A model generated the notes under the pieces. The model did no database searches and had not been told where the DNA came from. It saw nothing but the letters and a program-made list of their open reading frames with translations. A stretch of 32,537 nucleotides of DNA from Burkholderia sp. Bp8992 (GTDB lineage: Bacteria; Pseudomonadota; Gammaproteobacteria; Burkholderiales; Burkholderiaceae): the NCBI RefSeq assembly GCF_003853705.1, contig NZ_QTQI01000049.1, positions 1-32,537 of the forward strand, in the 5' to 3' direction. A program made the position numbers and the translations under genes. Positions 26,228 to 32,537 of this stretch are shown here, piece by piece (within the stretch, counting starts at the first letter, position 1; each line of letters starts with the position of its first letter).

Positions 26228-27511
26228 ATGAGCGAATTCGAACTGAATCGGGACTATCTGAAGGCGCTGATGGACGAGACCGTCCCCAGGCAGCGTGCAT
26301 TCACCGATGACGAGTACGCGTTGCGCCTGGCAAAGCTTCGCATGGCGATGGAGCGGCAGCGAGTCGACGTAGTGCTGCTGTCGTCACCGGAGTCGCAGTG
26401 CTGGCTGCACGGTTATCAAGCGCGGTGGTACCGCACCGGTTCGACGACGGCCTGGCCGCCGTGCAGCTTCACGGCCGTTCACCAGGATAAAGGCGGCATG
26501 ATCGTGTTTGACTCGGCCGATCACGCGCAGCTGCTCGGCTTCACCTCGATTGCCACCGATATCCGGCATTTCGACGATCCTGAATGTCCGGAAACCGCCG
26601 ACCCGAGCTTGAACGGTGTGCATGGGTCCGTGGTGAAGGCGCTTACCGCCGAAGGCTGGATGTCTGGTACGTGCGGCATCGAGATGTGGACGCCTCGACA
26701 GAACGCGGCAACTACTGGGCACTTGATGGCAATGCTGAAGAATTGTGATCTCGACGTGCAGGACGTGTCCGTCATGTTGCGCGATCTTCAGCGCATCAAG
26801 TCGCCGGCCGAGATCGAGGTAATTCGGGAGGCCTCGCGGATTCTGGACGCCGGCTACGCGCACCTGCTGTGCAAGGTGCATCCGGAGATGACCGAGATCC
26901 AGGTATGGGCGGAAATGGAGTGGGCCATGGCCCAGGCGGGTGGCGAAACCAGCGGGTTGCACAACACCGTCTCGCGCACGCGTAGCTACTGCCATGCGCT
27001 GTCCAGTGCCCGCGTCATCGGCGCAGGCCCGCTCCTCGTCGACCCGTGCGGCGTCAAGCATCGCTACCATGCGAACACCGCACGCCAGTTCTATCTGGGG
27101 GGCCCGTCGAAGGATCTCGAGGGCGCCAGTACGATCGCCGCCGGTGCGGTCGAACTTCTGATAAGCGTAGCAACGGTAGGAACTTCGTTCGCGACGATCA
27201 GTGCCGAACTGCGAAAATACTATCAGTCGTTCGGCGTGTGGGATCTGCGCGACTGGATCGGCGGCTACCAGCTCGGCATCGCCTTTCCCCCCGACTGGGT
27301 GGGTGAGTTCAATTGGAACGTCGAGCTTGACGAGCATGAGAAGTATGTCGAGCACGGGCTCGTCACCAATTTCGAGAGTTTCGTCGGGGGCGCTGGGCTC
27401 ATCGAAACAATCGTCTTCCTCGACGAGGGTGCCGAGGTTCTGTCCAACGTGCGCAACACGCTCCTGGTCATCGACGGCAAGTCCGGGTCGACGATCAATC
27501 CTCATGGGTAG
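26228..27511 (+). CDS. Creatinase/M24-fold protein without the usual metal ligands
   Basis: A 427-residue protein with a creatinase N-terminal domain (about 30-185) and a pita-bread M24 C-terminal domain (about 190-420). Relatives include Xaa-Pro peptidases, creatinase and ectoine hydrolase. Of the five metal ligands of the peptidases, Asp272 (LLVDPCG) and Glu393 (LIETIVFLDEG) are recognisable, but the second Asp is Asn283 (YHANTAR) and the His of the GHGIG loop is Tyr347 (GGYQLGIAFPPDW). This resembles non-metal members, and the AFPPDW element recalls ectoine hydrolase-like proteins. It starts 36 bp after the aldehyde dehydrogenase, behind an AAAGG site; the frame from 26189 is longer but less likely. 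Its substrate is probably a small C-N compound; this is inference. Confidence 0.8.
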   Translation: MSEFELNRDYLKALMDETVPRQRAFTDDEYALRLAKLRMAMERQRVDVVLLSSPESQCWLHGYQARWYRTGSTTAWPPCSFTAVHQDKGGMIVFDSADHAQLLGFTSIATDIRHFDDPECPETADPSLNGVHGSVVKALTAEGWMSGTCGIEMWTPRQNAATTGHLMAMLKNCDLDVQDVSVMLRDLQRIKSPAEIEVIREASRILDAGYAHLLCKVHPEMTEIQVWAEMEWAMAQAGGETSGLHNTVSRTRSYCHALSSARVIGAGPLLVDPCGVKHRYHANTARQFYLGGPSKDLEGASTIAAGAVELLISVATVGTSFATISAELRKYYQSFGVWDLRDWIGGYQLGIAFPPDWVGEFNWNVELDEHEKYVEHGLVTNFESFVGGAGLIETIVFLDEGAEVLSNVRNTLLVIDGKSGSTINPHG

Positions 27512-27568
27512 GTCGAGCCTGTCCAGCTTCCGATTCATCGAGTAGTAGCGCGTACATCTGGAGACGTA

Positions 27569-28138
27569 ATGAAGATCGGATATGCACGTGTATCAACAGA
27601 AGAACAATTTCTCGATCTACAGCTTTCGGCATTGAAGCATGTCGGGTGCGATCCAATTTTCTCCGACCACGGCGTATCCGGAACTCGAAAGGATCGGCAG
27701 GGGCTCAATCGCGCGCTGTCCAGTCTTGCGCGCGGCGATACGCTTGTCGTCTGGCGGCTCGATCGGCTCGGGCGTTCGTTGAGTCAACTCGTTATTTTGA
27801 TGAGCAGCCTTCGCGACCGCGGCGTCCATTTCGCCTCGTTGAATGAATCGATCGACACCGACTCGCCGACGGGCATGTTCATGTTCCATATGATCGCGGC
27901 GCTGGCTGAATTCGAACGCGCTCTTATAAGCGAACGGACCAAAGCCGGCATGGCAGCGGCCCGCCATCGCGGCAGCAAGCCGGGACGACCGCGCGCGTTG
28001 AGTGTGCAGGCGGTTGCCGAGGCGAAGGATCTGGTTAAGACCTGCCCAGAGGCATTCGTCGCCAAGCATTTCGGCGTGCATGTCAAGACACTTCGCTCCG
28101 CACTGTATCCGCAGCAGACGGAACAGCCTGCCTCCTGA
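27569..28138 (+). CDS. Small serine recombinase (resolvase/invertase), copy 1
   Basis: A 189-residue resolvase/invertase-family recombinase. The N-terminal catalytic domain has IGYARVSTEEQ (nucleophile Ser9) and the arginine-rich VVWRLDRLGRS; the E-helix region AALAEFERALISERTKAGMAAAR is intact. A C-terminal Hin-like helix-turn-helix (about 145-180) ends in FGVHVKTLRSAL. All key residues are present, so it may be active. GGAGA precedes the ATG. It faces a second recombinase on the other strand with only 14 bp between the stops, and lies just after the amine locus. No crossover site is obvious beside it. Confidence 0.92.
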   Translation: MKIGYARVSTEEQFLDLQLSALKHVGCDPIFSDHGVSGTRKDRQGLNRALSSLARGDTLVVWRLDRLGRSLSQLVILMSSLRDRGVHFASLNESIDTDSPTGMFMFHMIAALAEFERALISERTKAGMAAARHRGSKPGRPRALSVQAVAEAKDLVKTCPEAFVAKHFGVHVKTLRSALYPQQTEQPAS

Positions 28139-28152
28139 GTTTTGGCGCTGAT

Positions 28153-28731
28153 TCACCTCCGGCCGACGTTCTGTGAGTCATTTTTGCCGACCTGCTTGAG
28201 CCGACGCAATGTTCGTGGATGCACGTGGAACTGCTTCGCGACTTCGGTTGTGGAGTGCGTTTCGAGAAGTTTGAGCGCCTGCGTCCGCTGTGGCGCCGTC
28301 AGCGCGTGCTTGCGTCCGAGGATGGTGCCTCTCTGTTTGGCCGCGGCCATGCCCGCCTTGGTCCGTTCACTGATCAGCGAACGTTCGAACTGAGCGAGCG
28401 CCGCCATCATGTGAAAGATCAGTGTGCCGCCAGGCGATTCCGTGGAAATGGCCTCGGTAACTGATTCGAAGCGTATCCCCCGTTTTCCCAGCGATGTGAC
28501 GAGATCCACCAGCTTGGGCAGCGAGCGCCCGAGGCGATCGAGCCGCCAGACGACAAACGTATCGCCCGGTTTCAGACGTCGCAACGCCTTGTCGAGACCC
28601 GGCCGGTTGAAGTCCGCGCCGGAAATGCCCTTGTCTGTTTCGACGAACCGGCATCCTGCCAGCGCCAGAGCATCCTCTTGCAGGCCCAGGTTTTGTTCTT
28701 CCGTCGATACGCGCGCGTAACCGATTTTCAT
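28153..28731 (-). CDS. Small serine recombinase (resolvase/invertase), copy 2
   Basis: A 192-residue recombinase of the same family, clearly diverged from copy 1 but alike in every motif: IGYARVSTEEQ with Ser9, TFVVWRLDRLGRS, ALAQFERSLISERTKAGMAAAK, and a C-terminal helix-turn-helix ending FHVHPRTLRRLKQ. GGAGA lies before its start as well. The two genes converge, forming a long imperfect inverted repeat of about 1.1 kb. Such enzymes invert or resolve DNA between specific sites. It lies about 800 bp from an adhesin gene, reading away from it. Confidence 0.92.
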   Translation of the reverse strand: MKIGYARVSTEEQNLGLQEDALALAGCRFVETDKGISGADFNRPGLDKALRRLKPGDTFVVWRLDRLGRSLPKLVDLVTSLGKRGIRFESVTEAISTESPGGTLIFHMMAALAQFERSLISERTKAGMAAAKQRGTILGRKHALTAPQRTQALKLLETHSTTEVAKQFHVHPRTLRRLKQVGKNDSQNVGRR

Positions 28732-29529
28732 TGAGATCTCCGATCGGAATGGATGGGTGGCGACTCGCCTCCGAGAGCGTGCGGTCGCATGCGAAAGATG
28801 GAGAGTCGGCTGTCTAAAAGCGGGGGTGCCAGTGTCCGGAGACAGCGGGGTAGGCGGAAATTTTCTGCGGATAAACGTTCGCGCCCGAACATGACGAATA
28901 CCGCCGCGATTCGCTTCGTCACGAAGAAGTCAACCGGCTTGAATGGGGCGGAAACCTTGCGCAGGCTTTGTGCAAAGAATTGTCAAATGGCGCGTCATTG
29001 TAGTGGACAAAAAGGTTCCTTTTTGTCCATCCAGCAGCATGCAGCTGTGCCCCTTCTCCATCAAGGCCTTGAGCCAATACCCCTACGGTCAGACACAGCT
29101 TTACTCAAAGGAACGTTTTTTTCCGTTGTGACGGTTGCGTGCGGCGTCTCTCTCGGGGCGAGAAGGGTGATGTCGGCGCATGGCTCGGCCTTGGTTCTGA
29201 AGTGGCGAAACGGCGGGTGATCCGTTTCTCGATTTTGGGGGCTATCGATCGCCGGACGTGGTTGTCGGCTGGTTTGCGTTTCGGGGTCGTACGCATCTTT
29301 CCGGAACAAGGCGATGCGTCGTTCCTGCGTTGCTTTTTTAGCGCCGTAATAAATCGCCTTTGTCCATTCACGGACGCTGCCCGTTTGCCTGCGTGAATTC
29401 TTGTGAGAGAGGCGCGCTGGATAGTGTGTGTGTCGGATTTATTTCTTGTTGATTGAAGTTTTATTTGTCTGAATTTGTCGGCATCGCTTGAGCCGAGACA
29501 TGGATATTTAATAATCCAGGGGTCATATA
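28732..29529. other. Non-coding interval before the adhesin
   Basis: About 800 bp with no convincing gene. The longest frames (28753-29220 and others) have no recognisable domains, and several short frames overlap in different phases. It holds a perfect 11-bp palindrome with T-tracts (29005-29028), a T-run near 29117-29123, and from about 29400 on it is markedly AT-rich, as expected for the adhesin promoter. A GTGTCCGGAGACAGCGGG stretch near 28830 looks like an insertion-sequence end, but no element can be traced. Confidence 0.5.
29005..29028. terminator. Perfect palindrome resembling an intrinsic terminator
   Basis: GGACAAAAAGG and CCTTTTTGTCC are perfectly complementary over 11 bp with a 2-nt spacer. 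The A/T runs are inside the stem, so it could act as a terminator in either direction. No annotated gene ends here; the nearest start or end is more than 250 bp away. It may end a small RNA or be a protein-binding or recombination site. Confidence 0.45.
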
Positions 29530-32500
29530 ATGAATCGTATTTACCGGACCATATGGAATGAGGCGCTGGGTGCATGGGTGGCGGCCTCGGAACTGGACTC
29601 GGCGCATGGCAAGGGCGGGCGCTCGGCGACAACAACGGTAGTCGCGCTGGCAGTCGGTCTGCTGTTGGCGGGCGGAATGAATGCGGCCAATGCGGTGACT
29701 TATCCGCCTGACGGTTTAGGTGCCAACGGCTGCACCACGGGTGCCAGCACTTTTCTGGGGCGGTCGTTTGCTGCCGAAGTGAATCCGGTAGACGGGTCCG
29801 GGACTTACTCCAACGTGATTGGATGTAATGCGAACGGGGGAGGTTATCAAGGTCCCAATACCGGGGTGACGTTGTTCGGTTCATATACCACGGCGACAGG
29901 CAACGGGGCCGTGGCGATCGGCATGGCCGGATTGGCGGGCAACCTCGGTACGACTGTCGGCATTTTTTCGACTGCATCGGGTACGTCGAGCTCGGCGTAC
30001 GGCGCGAACGCAACGGCCTCCGGCAATTACGCGTCGGCGTTCGGTTCTGCTGCATCCGCGACGAATACGGGTTCGGTCGCGATTGGAGATAACGCCACTG
30101 CCGGAGCGGTCTCGGCGGCGACGAACGGTATCGCGATCGGCGGGCAAGCGTCGGTGGCCACTGCAGCGACGTCGGGTATTGCTATTGGCCGTGGCGCTAC
30201 AGCGAGCGGCGCCTATGGCATCGCGCAAGGCGACGGGACGATCGCGGGGGCGACCGGGCAGAACGTGGCGATCGGTTCCGCGGGAACGACCGCCAACAGT
30301 TCCACGGCGGCTGGCGGCGCCGTGGCGATCGGGCGAGGACAAACGGCAAGCGGCAACGGCGCGGTGGCAATCGGGGATCCGAATGTCGCAATCGGGACGG
30401 GGGCGGTTGCAGCCGGCGCAAACGACAATGCAACCGGCCAGGGCGCGGTCGCGCTCGGCAACGCGAGTACGGCAACCGGCCAGGGCTCCGTTGCGCTGGG
30501 CAACAGCGGAACGGCTTCCGCGGCAGGCGGCGTGGCACTCGGCGACACCGCGGTGGCCAGTGCAACCAATGCCCAGGCATTCGGTTCGGGATCGATCGCG
30601 AATGTGGCGGGATCAGTTGCGCTGGGATCGGGGGCTGTCACGGCAGGGGCAGCCACGTCGGCCACGGGCGGCACGGGGGCGGTCAGCAGCACGACCATCG
30701 GTGGTCAGACCTTCGGTGCCTATGCAGGCACCAATGCGTCGGCCGGGGTTGTCAGCGTTGGGTCGCCCGGTGCGGAACGACGGATTCAGAACGTCGCAGC
30801 GGGTTTGGTCGGTGCGGCAAGTACGGATGCGATCAATGGCAGCCAACTCTACGCAGTGGCGAGCACGACCACATCGAGCATCTCGTCGTTGTCGACTTCC
30901 ACGTCGACGGGTATCAGTTCGCTTTCTACGGGGCTGTCGAGCACGAATAGCACGGTGACGTCACTGTCCTCGACACTTTCGTCGTCCACTAGCGCGATCA
31001 ATTCACTGTCGACGGGCTTGTCGTCGACCGACAGTTCGGTCACGTCGTTGTCGACCTCCACGTCGACCGGTCTGTCGTCGGCGAATAGCTCGATCACTTC
31101 GCTGTCCACGTCGACGTCGACCGGCCTGTCGTCGGCCAATAGCTCAATCACTTCGCTGTCGACTTCGACATCGACCGGTCTGTCGTCGGCGAATAGCTCG
31201 ATCACTTCGCTGTCCACCTCCACGTCGACCGGTCTGTCGTCGGCGAATAGCTCGATCACTTCGCTGTCCACGTCGACGTCGACCGGCCTGTCGTCGGCCA
31301 ATAGCTCAATCACTTCGCTGTCGACTTCGACATCGACCGGTCTGTCGTCGGCGAATAGCTCGATCACTTCGCTGTCCACCTCGACGTCGACCGGTCTGTC
31401 GTCGGCGAATAGCTCGATCACTTCGCTGTCCACGTCGACGTCGACCGGCCTGTCGTCGGCCAATAGCTCAATCACTTCGCTGTCGACTTCGACATCGACC
31501 GGTCTGTCGTCGGCGAATAGCTCGATCACTTCGCTGTCCACCTCCACGTCGACCGGTCTGTCGTCGGCGAATAGCTCGATCACTTCGCTGTCCACGTCGA
31601 CGTCGACCGGCCTGTCGTCGGCCAATAGCTCAATCACTTCGCTGTCCACGTCGACGTCGACCGGCATCAGCTCACTGTCGACCGGCCTGAGTTCGACCAA
31701 CAGCTCGGTGACATCGCTGTCGACGTCGACCTCGACCGCGATCAACGCTGCGAAGACGCACTATTACAGCGTCAACGACAACGGTACGCAGCAAGGCAAT
31801 TACAACAACGACGGTGCCACGGGCATCAATGCACTCGCCGCTGGCACGAATGCAAGTGCATCGGGTACGAGCAGCGTTGCCGTCGGCGATGGCTCGCGCG
31901 CGTCGTCGGACGGCGCGGTCGCGATTGGCAAGAGCGCATCGGCAACGGGTGGCAAGGCCGTGTCGATCGGCGTCGCGAACACGGCGAGCGGCGACGGCGC
32001 GGTTGCAATCGGCGATCCGAGCGTCGCGACGGGCACGGGCGCGGTCGCAATGGGCGCGAACAACACGGCGACCGGTAACGGCGCAGTGGCGCTCGGCAGC
32101 GCGAATACGGCCGTCGGCGACGGCTCGCTTGCGTTGGGCAACGCGTCGACGGCGGGCGCCGCTGGCTCGCTGGCATTCGGTGCGAACGCGATTGCGAAGG
32201 GTGCCAACGATGTCGCACTTGGTTCGGGCTCGGTCACCGCGGCGCCGAATCCGACCAGTAGCGTCACAATCGGCACGACGACGTTTGGCAACTTTGCCGG
32301 AACTACGCCAGCGAGTGTGGTGAGTGTCGGTGCGCCAGGCGCGGAGCGTCAGGTTACCAATGTCGCAGCTGGTCAAGTCACGTCGTCCAGTACGGACGCG
32401 ATCAACGGCAGTCAGCTATATTCGGTCGCGAGCACGACCACATCGAGCATCTCGTCGCTTTCGACTTCCACGTCGACGGGTATCAGTTCGCTTTCTACGG

Positions 32501-32537
32501 GGCTGTCGAGCACGAATAGCACGGTGACGTCACTGTC
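29530..32537 (+). CDS. Trimeric autotransporter adhesin (YadA/BpaC-like), N-terminal part
   Basis: An open frame of over 1000 codons running off the right edge without stop. It starts with an extended signal peptide (MNRIYRTIWNEALGAWVAAS), then a hydrophobic core ending near NAANA (residue 55). The first YadA-like head (about residues 110-410) repeats AVAIGxxATAxGxGS-type units. A neck follows at 415-442 (ERRIQNVAAG ... INGSQLYAV), then a Ser/Thr-rich stalk (443-738), the KTHYYSVNDNG boundary at about 742, a second head (about 760-930) and a second neck near 938. The last 110 bp repeat the start of the stalk. The translocator barrel lies outside the window. AGGGG precedes the ATG. These proteins bind host matrix or cells and mediate autoaggregation. 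No upstream operon partner is seen. Confidence 0.93.
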   Translation, partial: MNRIYRTIWNEALGAWVAASELDSAHGKGGRSATTTVVALAVGLLLAGGMNAANAVTYPPDGLGANGCTTGASTFLGRSFAAEVNPVDGSGTYSNVIGCNANGGGYQGPNTGVTLFGSYTTATGNGAVAIGMAGLAGNLGTTVGIFSTASGTSSSAYGANATASGNYASAFGSAASATNTGSVAIGDNATAGAVSAATNGIAIGGQASVATAATSGIAIGRGATASGAYGIAQGDGTIAGATGQNVAIGSAGTTANSSTAAGGAVAIGRGQTASGNGAVAIGDPNVAIGTGAVAAGANDNATGQGAVALGNASTATGQGSVALGNSGTASAAGGVALGDTAVASATNAQAFGSGSIANVAGSVALGSGAVTAGAATSATGGTGAVSSTTIGGQTFGAYAGTNASAGVVSVGSPGAERRIQNVAAGLVGAASTDAINGSQLYAVASTTTSSISSLSTSTSTGISSLSTGLSSTNSTVTSLSSTLSSSTSAINSLSTGLSSTDSSVTSLSTSTSTGLSSANSSITSLSTSTSTGLSSANSSITSLSTSTSTGLSSANSSITSLSTSTSTGLSSANSSITSLSTSTSTGLSSANSSITSLSTSTSTGLSSANSSITSLSTSTSTGLSSANSSITSLSTSTSTGLSSANSSITSLSTSTSTGLSSANSSITSLSTSTSTGLSSANSSITSLSTSTSTGLSSANSSITSLSTSTSTGISSLSTGLSSTNSSVTSLSTSTSTAINAAKTHYYSVNDNGTQQGNYNNDGATGINALAAGTNASASGTSSVAVGDGSRASSDGAVAIGKSASATGGKAVSIGVANTASGDGAVAIGDPSVATGTGAVAMGANNTATGNGAVALGSANTAVGDGSLALGNASTAGAAGSLAFGANAIAKGANDVALGSGSVTAAPNPTSSVTIGTTTFGNFAGTTPASVVSVGAPGAERQVTNVAAGQVTSSSTDAINGSQLYSVASTTTSSISSLSTSTSTGISSLSTGLSSTNSTVTSL
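30859..30968 (+). repeat. 110-bp near-identical duplication in the adhesin stalk, first copy
   Basis: This stretch, from GCGAGCACGACC onward, recurs at 32428-32537 with only a few mismatches (the difference is around TCGTTGTCG versus TCGCTTTCG). The second copy follows the second neck, so the whole head-neck-stalk module appears to have been duplicated. The second copy touches the window edge, so the full length is unknown. Confidence 0.85.
31048..31641 (+). repeat. Eleven tandem 54-bp repeats in the adhesin stalk, 162-bp higher-order period
   Basis: Each unit encodes LSTSTSTGLSSANSSITS (18 residues). The eleven units fall into three nucleotide types. After one leading A-type unit, the order B-C-A is repeated three times, and a final B closes the array. 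B uses GGCC and CAATAGCTCAATC, C uses CTGTCGACTTCGACATCG, and A uses CACCTCCACG or CACCTCGACG. Protein sequence is unchanged between types. This shows past amplification in units of three (162 bp). Copy number may vary by slippage or recombination. Confidence 0.9.

Noticed and set aside
28753-29220. A 155-codon open frame in the interval before the adhesin
   Set aside because: No recognisable domain, no good ribosome-binding site, mixed composition, and it crosses the perfect palindrome. Probably not a gene.
31048-31641. Tandem repeats as a CRISPR array
   Set aside because: There are no unique spacers. The units are contiguous, in frame and coding.
30849-31745. Antisense frame with a regular acidic repeat (DVDSEVIEL)
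   Set aside because: It is the mirror of the Ser/Thr stalk repeats of the adhesin. No signal, ribosome-binding site or known domain.

Overview
The window looks like a high-GC betaproteobacterial chromosome, most likely Burkholderia sensu lato. The evidence is the codon usage, a BktB-type thiolase next to an ETF-ubiquinone oxidoreductase tail, a porin recognised from memory as the DUF3138 type common in Burkholderia, and a trimeric autotransporter with a Ser/Thr-rich stalk. Species cannot be fixed from the sequence alone.

Layout. (1) 1-2308 is a beta-oxidation/short-chain acyl-CoA block: the 3' end of ETF-QO, bktB, and a 3-hydroxybutyryl-CoA dehydrogenase, closed by a nested hairpin. (2) 2621-6903 holds two coupled, exported proteins of unknown function (ATGA overlap), the second a 965-residue SEL1-repeat solenoid. 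(3) 7112-9184 holds a TetR repressor divergent from an NmrA-like NAD(P)-binding protein and a DUF1772 membrane protein; the spacer carries a promoter and operator-like palindromes. (4) 9251-15150 (minus) is a complete tripartite RND efflux operon (adaptor, pump, outer-membrane channel). A divergent OmpR/EnvZ-type two-component system lies at 16638-18648. (5) Between pump and two-component system sits a standalone TnpB element (about 15151-16312) with an omegaRNA-like right-end hairpin and a non-canonical RuvC-II motif. It may have been inserted exactly at the start codon of the pump operon.

(6) 18893-27511 is a probable polyamine (or related amine) uptake and catabolism locus: LuxR-type regulator, PotF-like binding protein, DUF3138 porin, PuuB-like FAD oxidase, a truncated amidase, an aldehyde dehydrogenase and a creatinase/M24-fold protein without the usual metal ligands. 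(7) 27569-28731 carries two diverged small serine recombinases, tail to tail with a 14-bp gap. (8) 28732-29529 is an AT-richer non-coding stretch with one perfect 11-bp terminator-like palindrome. (9) 29530 to the window end is the N-terminal part of a trimeric autotransporter adhesin (ESPR, signal, two YadA-like head/neck modules). Its first stalk is built from eleven 54-bp repeats arranged in a 162-bp higher-order pattern.

Most apparent function: fatty-acid/ketone-body metabolism, envelope proteins, drug efflux and its control, amine utilisation, and surface adhesion. Mobile elements sit at two joints: the efflux regulatory region and the interval before the adhesin. No tRNA, rRNA or CRISPR array was seen.
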